From contig CANPZS010000019.1 of NCBI GenBank assembly GCA_947588835.1, positions 1-37,898 on the forward strand: a stretch of 37,898 bases of DNA. Direction: 5' to 3'. Shown here in pieces: positions 10,989-19,984 of this stretch. Within the stretch, counting starts at the first letter, position 1. Every line of letters begins with the position of its first letter. A program made the position numbers and the translations under genes. The notes under the pieces are model-generated. The model worked only from the letters and a program-made list of their open reading frames with translations, made no database searches and was not told the DNA's origin. The DNA is from an uncultured Bacteroidales bacterium (GTDB lineage Bacteria; Bacteroidota; Bacteroidia; Bacteroidales; UBA932).

Positions 10989-11757
10989 GCGGGATTCGAT
11001 AGTATTTTTCGAACTGCCGGACGAGATCACTGACGAATATCTCGACTCGGCCTATGTATCGAAAAAGACGGTCATAAACAATTATTCCATGATAGGAGTG
11101 GAATACGGGACCACGTTGGTCGGCTCCACCTTCACTCCGACGAGGGACACCAAGGCTTTCATACAGCCCGGACAGTTCGGAGTGCTGTTTACCCACTATG
11201 AGAAAATGTTCGGGATATATCCTTATTTCGGCTATCAGATAGGGATTTACCACGGTTACGAGGGATATCAGTTCAAGGAAAACGAGGAGACAGGCTTCAC
11301 CCCTACAGTGGAGGGAGCCGAAAAAGCCTTGATTGAGGTGGTCGAAGTGCCTTTCCTGCTGCATGCGCACATGGATTCGCACCGGTTTAAGATAATGGCC
11401 GACGTCGGGCTGTACGGCGGCTACAGGCTCGGTATAACGAGATACGGCGACGAGGTAACCGAATCAAGCAGGAACTCATTCATAGACACCGACAAACGTT
11501 TCGACTACGGTCTGAAGGCTTCGGCCGGATTCGGGCTGGTGCTTGACCCTTTGGAGTTTCATTTGACGCTGCAGTTCAAATATGGCTGGAATTCGTATTA
11601 CGCCGCCGACTATTACAGCACGTATTACTACAGATATGCATACCCGTTCAATTTCGTGCTGAGCGCAGGAGTGCATTTCCATCTTACCAAGCGCAGCGGC
11701 TGGTCCAAGGCGCAGCTGAGACGGGAGGCCCGGAGGACGGTTTACGGAGAAGACTGA
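10906..11757 (+). CDS. Outer-membrane beta-barrel protein
   Basis: A signal peptide (MLKTMTALAAAILMLQTHCL, cleavage probably after KAQ) is followed by alternating hydrophobic and aromatic strands (GVLFTHYEKMFGIYPYFGYQ, KIMADVGLYGGYRLGI, LEFHLTLQFKYGWNSYY). The protein ends FNFVLSAGVHFHL plus a basic tail. This is the look of a small PorT-like outer-membrane barrel of Bacteroidetes, but no named member is recognised. Starts at 10900, 10906 or 10918 are all possible. All keep the signal peptide and all overlap the end of the lipoprotein gene by 71-89 bases, which points to translational coupling. It precedes ispG by about 20 bases. Confidence 0.75.
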   Translation: MLKTMTALAAAILMLQTHCLKAQEVRAERDSIVFFELPDEITDEYLDSAYVSKKTVINNYSMIGVEYGTTLVGSTFTPTRDTKAFIQPGQFGVLFTHYEKMFGIYPYFGYQIGIYHGYEGYQFKENEETGFTPTVEGAEKALIEVVEVPFLLHAHMDSHRFKIMADVGLYGGYRLGITRYGDEVTESSRNSFIDTDKRFDYGLKASAGFGLVLDPLEFHLTLQFKYGWNSYYAADYYSTYYYRYAYPFNFVLSAGVHFHLTKRSGWSKAQLRREARRTVYGED

Positions 11758-11778
11758 CAAATAAAACAGGAAACGGAC

Positions 11779-13146
11779 ATGGAAGGAAAGACAAAGACAT
11801 TGCAGGCGTATGTCGGGGATCTGAAGATAGGAGGCGGGGAGCCGATAGTGGTGCAGACAATGTGCAACACCCATACAAGCGACGTGGAGGCGACGGTCGC
11901 GCAGTGCGAACGCCTGCGCGACGCGGGAGCGCAGCTGATACGCATCACCGTGCCGGGGATGCGCGAGGTGGAACACCTCCGCGAGATCCGCTCGCGGCTG
12001 CGCTCCCGCGGTGTCGCGACACCGCTCGTCGCCGACATCCATTTCTCGTCCGAAACCGCCGTCGCGGCCGCGTCGGTCGTGGAAAAGGTCCGCATAAACC
12101 CCGGCAACTTCCATAAAGACCATGACAAGGCCCGCGAGCGTTTCGTCGGCCTGCTGTCCGTGTGCAAGGAGCACGGCACGGCCATAAGGATAGGCCTCAA
12201 CCACGGTTCCCTCGGAGAATACATAACTTCGCTATACGGCGACACCCCGCTCGGCATGGCCAAGGCCGCCATGGAATGGATTGAAATGTGCATCGAAAAC
12301 GACTTCTACAATGTCGTGGTTTCCCTTAAATCCAGCAATACGGCAGTGATGGTGGAGGCCTACCGCACCCTGTACCGCTTCATGCAGGAGCGCGGCGTCC
12401 TGTTTCCGCTGCACGTAGGGGTCACGGAGGCCGGCAACGGCGACTCGGGGCGCATAAAGTCCTGCGTCGGCATCTCGTCCCTGCTCTCAGAGGGCATCGG
12501 CGACACCGTGCGCGTCTCGCTGACCGAGGATCCCGAAAATGAAATTCCCGTGGCGCAATATCTTTCCGACCGCTACGGCAACCGCACCATGTCGTCCCTC
12601 GTATCGGTCAGCACGATCGGGCGCACGGCCATGTCCACATACCGTTCCCCGTCCAAGGAAAAGCTTTTGCTCGATCTGTCGTGCGACTTCGGCAAGCGGC
12701 TTATAAACAAAGACATAGACGACATAAAGATAAACGGAACGTATATTGACGGCAACGGGAACGAAGTGCAGATAGAGAATGAGGGATTCGGCGACTACCT
12801 TGCCGACGAGCTCCTGCAGGCCTGCCGCAGACGTTTCTACCGTCCGGAATACATAGCCTGCCCCGGATGCGGCCGCACCATGTACGATCTGCAGGAAACA
12901 TTCGAGGCAGTAAAGGCCAGGACCTCGCACATGAAAAACGTGGTCATAGCCGTCATGGGCTGCATAGTGAACGGCCCCGGCGAGATGGCCGACGCCGACT
13001 GGGGATATGTCGGAGAAGGGGGCCACAAGGTATCGATTTACCACGAAGGGAAGCCGGTCCTCCGTCACATACCCGACACCGAGGCGGTGGACCGCCTTGT
13101 GGAACTTATTGAGGAAGATCTTGGCCGCCGTCCCGCTTCCCGCTGA
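11779..13146 (+). CDS. ispG: 4-hydroxy-3-methylbut-2-enyl diphosphate synthase IspG, short form
   Basis: Catalyses the penultimate step of the MEP isoprenoid pathway, a reductive conversion of MEcPP to HMBPP that needs a [4Fe-4S] cluster. The TIM-barrel part is complete (VVQTMCNTHTSDVEATV, VADIHFS, KVRINPGN, IGLNHGSLGEY). The cluster ligands are C361 and C364 (CPGC) and C395 (GCIVNGPGE), with the expected Glu in GPGE. The 455-residue length falls between the E. coli type (about 370) and the large forms usual in Bacteroidetes (about 600 and more, with an extra A* domain). Here the segment between barrel and Fe-S domain is only about 94 residues (262-355). The 3' end overlaps the convergent psd gene by 41 bases. 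Confidence 0.92.
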   Translation: MEGKTKTLQAYVGDLKIGGGEPIVVQTMCNTHTSDVEATVAQCERLRDAGAQLIRITVPGMREVEHLREIRSRLRSRGVATPLVADIHFSSETAVAAASVVEKVRINPGNFHKDHDKARERFVGLLSVCKEHGTAIRIGLNHGSLGEYITSLYGDTPLGMAKAAMEWIEMCIENDFYNVVVSLKSSNTAVMVEAYRTLYRFMQERGVLFPLHVGVTEAGNGDSGRIKSCVGISSLLSEGIGDTVRVSLTEDPENEIPVAQYLSDRYGNRTMSSLVSVSTIGRTAMSTYRSPSKEKLLLDLSCDFGKRLINKDIDDIKINGTYIDGNGNEVQIENEGFGDYLADELLQACRRRFYRPEYIACPGCGRTMYDLQETFEAVKARTSHMKNVVIAVMGCIVNGPGEMADADWGYVGEGGHKVSIYHEGKPVLRHIPDTEAVDRLVELIEEDLGRRPASR

Positions 13147-13795
13147 GCACGGCGATCACTGACTCGACCGCACGGACCTTGTCCCCTACCTTGACCTTGA
13201 CCTCGGCATCGAGAGGCAGGAATATGTCTATGCGCGAGCCGAATTTGATGACTCCGCACTGCTCTCCCCTGACCGTCTCCAGCCCGGGCTCCGAATAACA
13301 TACTATCCGCCTTGCGAAAGTGCCGGCGATCTGCTTGAAGAACAGCCTGTCGCCCGAAGGGACTGTGATGCCCGTGGAGGAATGCTCGTTGAGCTCCGAA
13401 GATTTGGGCAGAAAGGCCAGCAGATATTTCCCGGGATGATATTTGTAATATGACACTTCTCCGGAAGCAGGCCAGAAGTTGGCGTGCACGTCAAAGAAAT
13501 CCATGTACACCGATATCTGGATGCATTCTTCCTTCATGTATTCCGGCTCGTAGACTTTTTCCACTATCACCACCTTGCCGTCGCATGCGGAGGTCACAAG
13601 TCCGTCCCCCGGCGGCGTCTCCCTTTCGGGCACCCTGAAAAACCACGTGATGAAGCACATGAACACGACGAGGGCCACGATGATGGAGACCGATATCCAT
13701 GAATTGCGCACAAAATGCCGCACGACCAATATGAGTATGCCGCATATCAGCCATGCCATCAGTATCGTTCCGGTCGAATCTTTATCTATTATCAT
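13106..13795 (-). CDS. psd: Phosphatidylserine decarboxylase (archaeal-type)
   Basis: Converts phosphatidylserine to phosphatidylethanolamine at the inner membrane with a pyruvoyl cofactor made by self-cleavage. Two N-terminal membrane segments (about residues 10-29 and 33-53) are followed by the catalytic domain: PPGDGLVTSACDGKV, SVYMDFFDVHANFWP, and the processing site IKFGSRIDIFLP, with cleavage expected between G186 and S187. The length of 229 residues is usual for the short archaeal-type family found in Bacteroidetes. It is the last gene of rsfS-ftsH-cdsA-psd, starting 12 bases after cdsA. The next enzyme after CdsA in this lipid route would be PssA, which is not in the window. The tail overlaps ispG on the other strand. 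Confidence 0.92.
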   Translation of the reverse strand: MIIDKDSTGTILMAWLICGILILVVRHFVRNSWISVSIIVALVVFMCFITWFFRVPERETPPGDGLVTSACDGKVVIVEKVYEPEYMKEECIQISVYMDFFDVHANFWPASGEVSYYKYHPGKYLLAFLPKSSELNEHSSTGITVPSGDRLFFKQIAGTFARRIVCYSEPGLETVRGEQCGVIKFGSRIDIFLPLDAEVKVKVGDKVRAVESVIAVLSGKRDGGQDLPQ

Positions 13796-13807
13796 ATATC
13801 TTTTCTG

Positions 13808-14638
13808 TTACATAAGTCCAACGGCCGTCAGGTATACGGCTCCCGCCGGTATCGCGAACAAAGCGCTGTCGAAGCGGTCCAGCAGTCCCCCGTGTCCCGG
13901 TATAATGTTTCCGGAATCCTTCACGTTAAAATATCGCTTCCATTGCGATTCGAACAAATCCCCGCAAACTCCGGCCACGTGCATCATAATTGAAAGCACT
14001 ATGCAGTGCAGGAGCGGGAAACCTGACATCCCGGCGAAACGGATCAGAACGGCCGCTCCCACGGCGAACACGAGTCCGCCCCAGAATCCCGCCCATGACT
14101 TTTTGGGCGATATCGCGGGACACAGCTTGGGCCCGTTTCTGCCCAACAGCATTCCTACGCAATAGGCGCCTACGTCGGATGCCCATATTATGATGAACAG
14201 ACACAGCATCAGGCCTCCCCCGAAATTTCCGTCGCCGTCGAACACCATAAGTCCGGAGAGCGACAGCGGCACGGCTATGTACAGCAGCCCGGTGCAGATA
14301 TACGGGAAACGGCCGAATCCCTCCCTGTCGCCTCCTTTGCGAAGTGCGCCTGCCATGACGGCGAAAAGAGGAATGAATGCAAGGCATATGAGCCTGGCGT
14401 CCATATATTGCGCCGCCGAAAGGAATATCAGCGCAAACAGGGTTATGCCTGTCGCTATGGACAGTATCCCGGGCAGCTCGAGGCGGCCGCCGGCCGTCAT
14501 CACGTAAAATTCACGCATCATTCCGGCCATAATGAATATCACCAGTCCGGCAAAGAGGAATTTGTTTATGAGCAGCCCGCACAGGACTATTGCAAGGAAG
14601 CCTGCGCCGGAGACCGTTCTTTTAACAATGTCTGCCAT
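13808..14638 (-). CDS. cdsA: Phosphatidate cytidylyltransferase CdsA
   Basis: Makes CDP-diacylglycerol from phosphatidate and CTP, the branch point for membrane phospholipids. It is a polytopic membrane protein of 276 residues with many hydrophobic helices. The CdsA signature is visible near the C-terminus: SPKKSWAGFWGG, then GDLFESQWKR, VKDSGNIIPGHGGLLDRFDS. ATG 14638 (MADIVKRTVSGAGF) is chosen. An in-frame extension to 14803 would run into the ftsH coding region and adds a basic, unconserved leader. It starts 22 bases after ftsH and precedes psd by 12 bases, so lipid synthesis genes share a transcript with ftsH. Confidence 0.93.
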   Translation of the reverse strand: MADIVKRTVSGAGFLAIVLCGLLINKFLFAGLVIFIMAGMMREFYVMTAGGRLELPGILSIATGITLFALIFLSAAQYMDARLICLAFIPLFAVMAGALRKGGDREGFGRFPYICTGLLYIAVPLSLSGLMVFDGDGNFGGGLMLCLFIIIWASDVGAYCVGMLLGRNGPKLCPAISPKKSWAGFWGGLVFAVGAAVLIRFAGMSGFPLLHCIVLSIMMHVAGVCGDLFESQWKRYFNVKDSGNIIPGHGGLLDRFDSALFAIPAGAVYLTAVGLM

Positions 14639-14660
14639 TCCAAAACGAATAATGGGACCC

Positions 14661-16640
14661 TCACTCCGCAGGCTGCGCCGTCTGTTCCGTCTGTTCCTGC
14701 TGCTCAGGCTTGCGTTCATCGGCCTGCGGCAGCACTTTGGGGCCGAGGATCCTTTCCACATCTTCCGCAAAGATAACTTCTTTTTCGAGAAGAAGCGAAG
14801 CAATCTTCAGGAAACCTTCCTTGTGGGAGACAAGCAGGTCCATCGTCCTGTCATGCACCATCTGTACGAGATCCTTGACCTCCTTGTCCATCAGCTCCGC
14901 GGTCTTTTCGCTGTAAGGCTTGGTAAGGTCGTAGCCTCTCGTTCCGGTGGAATCGTAGAATGAAAGGGCCCCTACCTTTTCGCTCATACCGTAATATTGC
15001 ACCATGCCGTACGCCATCTGCGTCAGCCTCTCAAGGTCGTTCTGGGCTCCCGTGGAAGGCTGTCCGTCGACTATTTCCTCGGCCACGCGGCCTCCGATGA
15101 GAGTGCACATCTCGTCTATCATCTGGGAACGCTTCCACAGCTTGCGTTCTTCCGGCAGATACCAGGCGGCGCCCAAAGCCTGTCCCCTGGGTATCAGGGT
15201 GACCTTGAACAGAGGGTTGGCATAGGGCAGAAGCCAGCTCACCGTGGCGTGTCCGGCCTCGTGGTGGGCGATCGAACGCTTTTCGGCGACGGAAATAAGG
15301 GCGCCCTTCCTTTCAAGCCCGCCCACGATGCGGTCGACCGCATCAAGGAAGTCCTGCTTTTCGACGGTAGTCTTGTTGCGGCGCGCCGCGGTGAGCGCGG
15401 CTTCGTTGCATACATTGGCTATGTCAGCGCCGGAGAAGCCCGGAGTATGCTTCGCCATGAATTCCACGTCGAAGTCGTCCGATACCTTTATTCCGCGCAT
15501 GTGCACCTTGAATATTTCTTCGCGCTCCTTCAGCTCCGGCAGGTCAACGTGAATCTGTCTGTCAAAGCGTCCCGCACGCATCAGCGCCTTGTCGAGGATG
15601 TCCGCGCGGTTCGTTGCCGCAAGCACTATGACGCCGCTGTTGGTGCCGAAACCGTCCATTTCGGTAAGCAGCTGGTTAAGAGTGTTTTCCCTCTCGTCAT
15701 TTGAAGAAAAGCCTACATTCCTGCCGCGGGCTCTGCCGACGGCGTCGATCTCGTCTATGAACACGATGCACGGCGCCTTTTCCTTCGCCTGGCGGAACAG
15801 GTCCCTGACGCGTGAGGCGCCCACTCCGACGAACATCTCCACGAAGTCGGAACCCGAAATGGAGAAGAACGGCACGTTGGCTTCACCGGCCACGGCCTTG
15901 GCGAGCAAGGTCTTTCCCGTGCCGGGAGGGCCCACCAGCAATGCGCCCTTGGGTATCTTTCCGCCCAGCGACGTGTATTTGGCCGGATTCCTGAGGAAAT
16001 CGACTATCTCCATTACTTCCTCCTTGGCCCCGTACAGGCCCGCAACGTCCTTGAAGGTGACGTTGACCTGCGTCTTGTCGGCAAGCTTGCCCGTGGAGCG
16101 GCCTACGCCGAACACACCTCCCGGACCTCCGCCGCCGGGGCCTCCGCCCATGTTGCGGTTGAAGCCCCTGAAGAGCCATACCCACATCAATATCATGAGC
16201 AAAGGGAACAAAATCCATTCGAGGACGCTCCCCCATACGCGCGAATTTGACTTAATGACGACTCCGAACCGCGCTTCTTCAGGCAGCTCGCCGTTCAGCG
16301 CGCCGAACACGGTCTCGGGATCGAACTTGTCGGAAACGAGGAAAAAGAAATGCGGCGACTTGCGCGGTACGTTTCCGCCGAATTTGTCGGCATACTTCGA
16401 CACTCTGTCGGGGCGCACCTTTATGTATCCCTCATAGTCGTTGCGTACGAAAGTTATTTCATCGACGTCGCCCGCCTTAATCATTTCCTGCACTTCCGCC
16501 CATTCGATCTTCTGGGGATTGCCGGCATTGCGCTGGCTGAACAGCATCCACCCTATTCCAACGAGCAGAAGGATATAAAGCCATGAGATATTGGCCCTTA
16601 TCCTTATTTCTCTTTTACCGTTTTGTTTTTTTTCAGGCAT
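14661..16640 (-). CDS. ftsH: ATP-dependent zinc metalloprotease FtsH
   Basis: This is a membrane-anchored AAA+ protease for quality control of membrane and short-lived regulatory proteins. It has two transmembrane segments (about residues 18-34 and 138-158) around a periplasmic domain, then a glycine-rich linker. The AAA module shows Walker A GPPGTGKT at 237-244, Walker B FIDEID at 294-299 and the second region of homology around 340-361. The M41 protease has HEAGH at 460-464 and the third zinc ligand in QNDLERL near 535. The length of 659 residues is normal, and the tail is rich in Glu and Gln. It starts 11 bases after rsfS and is followed by cdsA. Confidence 0.97.
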   Translation of the reverse strand: MPEKKQNGKREIRIRANISWLYILLLVGIGWMLFSQRNAGNPQKIEWAEVQEMIKAGDVDEITFVRNDYEGYIKVRPDRVSKYADKFGGNVPRKSPHFFFLVSDKFDPETVFGALNGELPEEARFGVVIKSNSRVWGSVLEWILFPLLMILMWVWLFRGFNRNMGGGPGGGGPGGVFGVGRSTGKLADKTQVNVTFKDVAGLYGAKEEVMEIVDFLRNPAKYTSLGGKIPKGALLVGPPGTGKTLLAKAVAGEANVPFFSISGSDFVEMFVGVGASRVRDLFRQAKEKAPCIVFIDEIDAVGRARGRNVGFSSNDERENTLNQLLTEMDGFGTNSGVIVLAATNRADILDKALMRAGRFDRQIHVDLPELKEREEIFKVHMRGIKVSDDFDVEFMAKHTPGFSGADIANVCNEAALTAARRNKTTVEKQDFLDAVDRIVGGLERKGALISVAEKRSIAHHEAGHATVSWLLPYANPLFKVTLIPRGQALGAAWYLPEERKLWKRSQMIDEMCTLIGGRVAEEIVDGQPSTGAQNDLERLTQMAYGMVQYYGMSEKVGALSFYDSTGTRGYDLTKPYSEKTAELMDKEVKDLVQMVHDRTMDLLVSHKEGFLKIASLLLEKEVIFAEDVERILGPKVLPQADERKPEQQEQTEQTAQPAE

Positions 16641-16651
16641 TTTGCTTTCGG

Positions 16652-17032
16652 TTATTCTTCGGATTTAGTCTTTGCCGCCGGTCTGCGCCGCGGCTTGTAC
16701 TCTTTGCTCGGTACGTCGGCCCACAAATCTTCCAGACGGTAGAATTCGCGATATTGGGTCAGGAAAATATGCACGAGTATATTGCCGTAGTCGAGAATGA
16801 TCCAGAAATCGTTTTCCTCGCCCTGTGAGCGGAGAAGCTTGTGGCCTTCCTCGGCCATCATCTTCCGGACATTATCGGAAATGGCGTCCACGGCGGTGGT
16901 CGAATCCGCATTGCAGATTACGAAAAAGTCGGTTATGGAGCCTTCCACGCCTCTCAAGTCGAGAGAAACGACGTTCTTGGCCTTCTTGTCCAGCATGGCA
17001 TCGGCGACAACCCGGAGATCGTGTGTAATCAT
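16652..17032 (-). CDS. rsfS: Ribosomal silencing factor RsfS
   Basis: Binds ribosomal protein uL14 and blocks subunit joining when nutrients are short. The family pattern is clear in 126 residues: LDKKAKNVVSLDLRGV, TDFFVICNADSTTAV, GHKLLRSQGEENDFWIILDY, and VHIFLTQYREFYRLEDLW, which matches the conserved end of the domain. A lysine- and arginine-rich tail of about 20 residues follows. It is the first gene of the rsfS-ftsH-cdsA-psd operon and diverges from birA, with only 49 bases between the two start codons and interleaved promoters there. Confidence 0.93.
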   Translation of the reverse strand: MITHDLRVVADAMLDKKAKNVVSLDLRGVEGSITDFFVICNADSTTAVDAISDNVRKMMAEEGHKLLRSQGEENDFWIILDYGNILVHIFLTQYREFYRLEDLWADVPSKEYKPRRRPAAKTKSEE

Positions 17033-17045
17033 AAATGAAATTTTC

Positions 17046-17053
17046 TATTTTTG
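17046..17053 (+). promoter_or_regulatory. -7 box for birA
   Basis: TATTTTTG matches TAnnTTTG, with no clear -33 element. Transcription would start near 17060, about 22 bases before the birA ATG. The start falls inside the -7 box of the divergent rsfS promoter. Confidence 0.5.
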
Positions 17054-17057
17054 TCTC

Positions 17058-17065
17058 CAAATATA
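17058..17065 (-). promoter_or_regulatory. -7 box for rsfS
   Basis: On the minus strand this reads TATATTTG, an exact TAnnTTTG match without a clear -33 partner. The predicted start near 17052 lies within the opposing birA -7 box. The rsfS ATG at 17032 is about 20 bases downstream. Confidence 0.5.
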
Positions 17066-17081
17066 ATCAAAATCTGAACCA

Positions 17082-17834
17082 ATGGGAAATAATGTGCCAA
17101 TTATATGGTATGAAACGATAGATTCGACCAACAACGAGGCTCTGAGGCATATTTCCGAACTTGACAATCTGTCAGTACTTGCCGCAACGGAGCAGACGGC
17201 CGGACGGGGACAGCGGGGCAATGAATGGAAATCCGCGGCAGGCGACAACCTGACATTTTCCATAGTGCTCAAATTCGGCGCCGGAGCGCAGCCGGCCCTT
17301 GCCGTCAGGGATCAGTTCCGCATCACGCTCGCATCCACGCTGGCAGTGCATGGCTTCCTTGCCGACCGCGGAGTGCAGGCAAAAATCAAATGGCCCAACG
17401 ACATATATGCGGGCAACCGGAAGATCTGCGGGATGCTGATAGAGAACGGCATCGACAGCGCATTCCTGAAATGGTCCGTCATAGGCATAGGCATAAACGT
17501 CAACCAGACGGACTTCCGGTCTGACATGATCAACGCCGCCTCGATTGCGGGCATCACCGGGAAAAAGTATCCGCTCAGGGAGTCGCTGGACTCGTTCATG
17601 GACTGTTTCATGACGCGTCTGCCCTCCGTCTGGGACAGCCCCGACGCGCTCCTCGAAGAATACCATGCCAATATGTTCAGGAAAGGGACGGTATGCGAAT
17701 ATGTGGACTGCGCTTCCGGCGAGACATTCCGCGCCGCCATAATCGGCATCACCCCCGACGCAAGGCTGAGGCTGTCGCTTGCCGGCGGCGAAGAAAGGAC
17801 TTATGCCTTCAAAGAAGTAAGCTATGTCATATAG
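17082..17834 (+). CDS. birA: Biotin--[acetyl-CoA-carboxylase] ligase, no DNA-binding domain
   Basis: Attaches biotin to the carrier domain of biotin-dependent carboxylases through biotinyl-AMP. The catalytic core is complete: STNNEALR, then EQTAGRGQRGNEW (the flexible biotinyl-AMP loop, residues 37-49), KWPNDIYAGNRKICGMLIEN with the key Lys at 103, and IGIGINVNQ. The 250 residues leave no room for the N-terminal helix-turn-helix of E. coli BirA, so this class I enzyme cannot be the biotin repressor. The start ATG GGA AAT follows a promoter-like TATTTTTG. The last 8 bases overlap the end of the convergent rpe gene. Confidence 0.93.
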   Translation: MGNNVPIIWYETIDSTNNEALRHISELDNLSVLAATEQTAGRGQRGNEWKSAAGDNLTFSIVLKFGAGAQPALAVRDQFRITLASTLAVHGFLADRGVQAKIKWPNDIYAGNRKICGMLIENGIDSAFLKWSVIGIGINVNQTDFRSDMINAASIAGITGKKYPLRESLDSFMDCFMTRLPSVWDSPDALLEEYHANMFRKGTVCEYVDCASGETFRAAIIGITPDARLRLSLAGGEERTYAFKEVSYVI

Positions 17835-18516
17835 CTGATCTCATGGCCCTTACGGCCGCGGCCGGATCTTCGGCCCTGAAAACGGAGCTTCCGGCCACGA
17901 GGATGTCTGCTCCGGCACGGGCGAGCCGTCCGGCGTTGGCGGGCGACACTCCCCCGTCCACTTCGACAAGGCAGCCGCAGTCTTCGGTGAACCATCTTTC
18001 CGTATCGTCGCAATGCCTGCCTTCCTTGTCGACGGCTTCCCTGAGCGACGCTATCCTCTCGTATGAATTCTCCATGAACTTCTGTCCTCCGAAGCCGGCG
18101 AACACGCTCATGATCAAGAAAAAGTCCGCCTTGCCGACATAGGGGAAAAGCTTTTCGGCCGGTATGTCGGGATTGACCGCGACTCCCGCCTTCATGCCGC
18201 AGGAGCGTATCAGATCGATGATCTCCCCTGTCCGGCCGCCGGCCGCCTCATAATGTATGCTCAGCATCCTCACCCCGGCTTCCGCGAAGCGGCGCACGTA
18301 TTTTTCGGGACTGACTATCATCAGATGGGCGTCCATAGGCTTCCTTGCGATTCTGGCAAGCGCCTCAACAACGGGAAAGCCGTATGAGATGTTGGGCACG
18401 AACGAGCCGTCCATTATGTCGAGATGAAACAGATCGGCTTCGGCATTGACGAATTCCGCATCTTTTTCAAGATGCAGAAAATCGGCGGAGAGCATGGATG
18501 GGGCTATCAGCGTCAT
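17827..18516 (-). CDS. rpe: Ribulose-phosphate 3-epimerase
   Basis: Interconverts ribulose 5-phosphate and xylulose 5-phosphate in the pentose phosphate pathway. This TIM barrel has 229 residues and metal ligands in the expected places: FHLDIMDGSFVPN (His and Asp), DAHLMI (His), and VEVDGGVSPANA (Asp). The phosphate-binding loop reads IMSVFAGFGGQKF where many bacteria have VNPGFGGQ; I believe this variant is common in Bacteroidetes. It starts 9 bases after pepD and is probably co-transcribed with it. Confidence 0.94.
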   Translation of the reverse strand: MTLIAPSMLSADFLHLEKDAEFVNAEADLFHLDIMDGSFVPNISYGFPVVEALARIARKPMDAHLMIVSPEKYVRRFAEAGVRMLSIHYEAAGGRTGEIIDLIRSCGMKAGVAVNPDIPAEKLFPYVGKADFFLIMSVFAGFGGQKFMENSYERIASLREAVDKEGRHCDDTERWFTEDCGCLVEVDGGVSPANAGRLARAGADILVAGSSVFRAEDPAAAVRAMRSAI

Positions 18517-18525
18517 TTTCCGGCG

Positions 18526-19938
18526 TCAGCTGAAATTGCAAACGACGTATTCGAGCAACGCCCAGAACTTGTCGAGCGACGCGAGTTCGAGTTTCTCGCC
18601 GGGAGCATGCACTCCCCTGAGCGTGGGGCCGAACGAAATCATGTCCAGATCCGGGAATTTGTCAAGGAACAGTCCGCATTCCAGTCCTGCATGAATGGCC
18701 TTCACTTCGGGCTCGGCGTTGAACAGCCTGCGGTACGCCTTGACGCATACGTCGAGGATGCGGGAATTCATGTCCGGCTTCCATCCGGGATACTCCGAAC
18801 TGCGCTCCGTTTCGAATCCGCCGAGTCTGAAGCAGGCCTCGACCTTGGACGCCATGGCATGCAGGGCCGATGTCACGGAACTCCTCTGGCTTGTGACGAC
18901 CTCCAGGACATCGGGAGCCAGCTGCCTGACGGCCGCGAGATTGGTCGAGGTCTCCACGAGTCCCGGTATGTCCATGCTCATCGCCGCCACCCCGTGGGGC
19001 AATGCGAAAAGCGTCGAAATGAATTGTCTTCCTCCGGCGACGGCCTTGCATCCGCATGACCATGGAAGGATCTCCGCCTTTATGTCAGGATCCGACACCG
19101 CGAATTCTCCCGAAAGAGTCCTGCCGAAGGCCTTGAAAGACTCCGTCAATCCGTCCGGATCGACCGCGGCGACGACGGCTTCCGCTTCGCGGCAGATGGC
19201 GTTGGGCTTGTTGCCGCCGGATATGGAAAGCAGCTGCCAGTCCTTTTCGGAATAAAGGAAACGGCAGAGCTGCTGCAGGGCATTGGCCCTTTCCTTGTTT
19301 ATATCGTCTCCGCTATGGCCGCCCACTGCGTTGAAAATGCGCAGCTTCAGAATTTTCGATCCCTCATGTATCTCTTCGCGTACAAACCTGAAACGCGCAG
19401 TGGTGTCGAGGCCTCCGGCACAGCCCACGAAGAGCTGTCCCTCGTCTTCGGAGTCGAGGTTGATCAAGGTTTTGCCGTCGAAGAATCCGCCTTCGAGAGC
19501 GAATGCGCCGTCCATTCCCGTCTCTTCCGATATGGTGAACAGGCATTCGATCTTCCCTGCGTCAAGGCTGCCGTCAAGGAGCGCGAGGCAGGCCGCGATG
19601 CCTATGCCGTCGTCTGCACCGAGAGTGGTTTCCTTGGCGATCATCCAGCCGTCCTCTATTTCATATTTTATAGGATCTTTCGAGAAATCGTGTCCGCTGC
19701 CGCCGGTCTTCTCGCAGACCATATCCTGATGGGCCTGCAGGACCAGGACGGGAACATTCTCCTTGCCGGGCGCGGCAGGCTTGACTATCACCACATTGCC
19801 GACTCTGTCCCTGCGGCATTCAAGCCCGCGGTCCGCGGCGAACTTGCACAGGTACGCCGTCATCTTTTCCTCATGGCCGGACTCGCGCGGGATATAGGTT
19901 ATTTCCTTGAAAAAATCGAGAACTTTCGTCGCATCCAT
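18526..19938 (-). CDS. pepD: Aminoacyl-histidine dipeptidase PepD (M20 family)
   Basis: This cytosolic zinc dipeptidase (M20C, Xaa-His dipeptidase) helps recover amino acids from peptides. The metal site is evident: LQAHQDMVCEK (H70, D72), TLGADDGIGIA (bridging Asp near 109-110), and the catalytic and metal-binding glutamates in SEETGMDGA (138-139). Further conserved parts are INLDSEDEG, GGHSGDDINKERANA, and the C-terminal HAGLECGLF. The length of 470 residues is close to the E. coli enzyme. It begins 46 bases after dnaA and is followed closely by rpe; no promoter motif is seen in the dnaA-pepD gap, so read-through from dnaA is likely. Confidence 0.94.
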   Translation of the reverse strand: MDATKVLDFFKEITYIPRESGHEEKMTAYLCKFAADRGLECRRDRVGNVVIVKPAAPGKENVPVLVLQAHQDMVCEKTGGSGHDFSKDPIKYEIEDGWMIAKETTLGADDGIGIAACLALLDGSLDAGKIECLFTISEETGMDGAFALEGGFFDGKTLINLDSEDEGQLFVGCAGGLDTTARFRFVREEIHEGSKILKLRIFNAVGGHSGDDINKERANALQQLCRFLYSEKDWQLLSISGGNKPNAICREAEAVVAAVDPDGLTESFKAFGRTLSGEFAVSDPDIKAEILPWSCGCKAVAGGRQFISTLFALPHGVAAMSMDIPGLVETSTNLAAVRQLAPDVLEVVTSQRSSVTSALHAMASKVEACFRLGGFETERSSEYPGWKPDMNSRILDVCVKAYRRLFNAEPEVKAIHAGLECGLFLDKFPDLDMISFGPTLRGVHAPGEKLELASLDKFWALLEYVVCNFS

Positions 19939-19984
19939 ACGCTGACTTGATTTTGATTGTTAAATATGTTCCGGCGCAGACGGC

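Noticed and set aside
14639-14803. Longer N-terminus for CdsA
   Set aside because: The extra 55 residues are basic and unconserved and overlap the ftsH coding region; MADIVKRTVSG at 14638 is a normal start.
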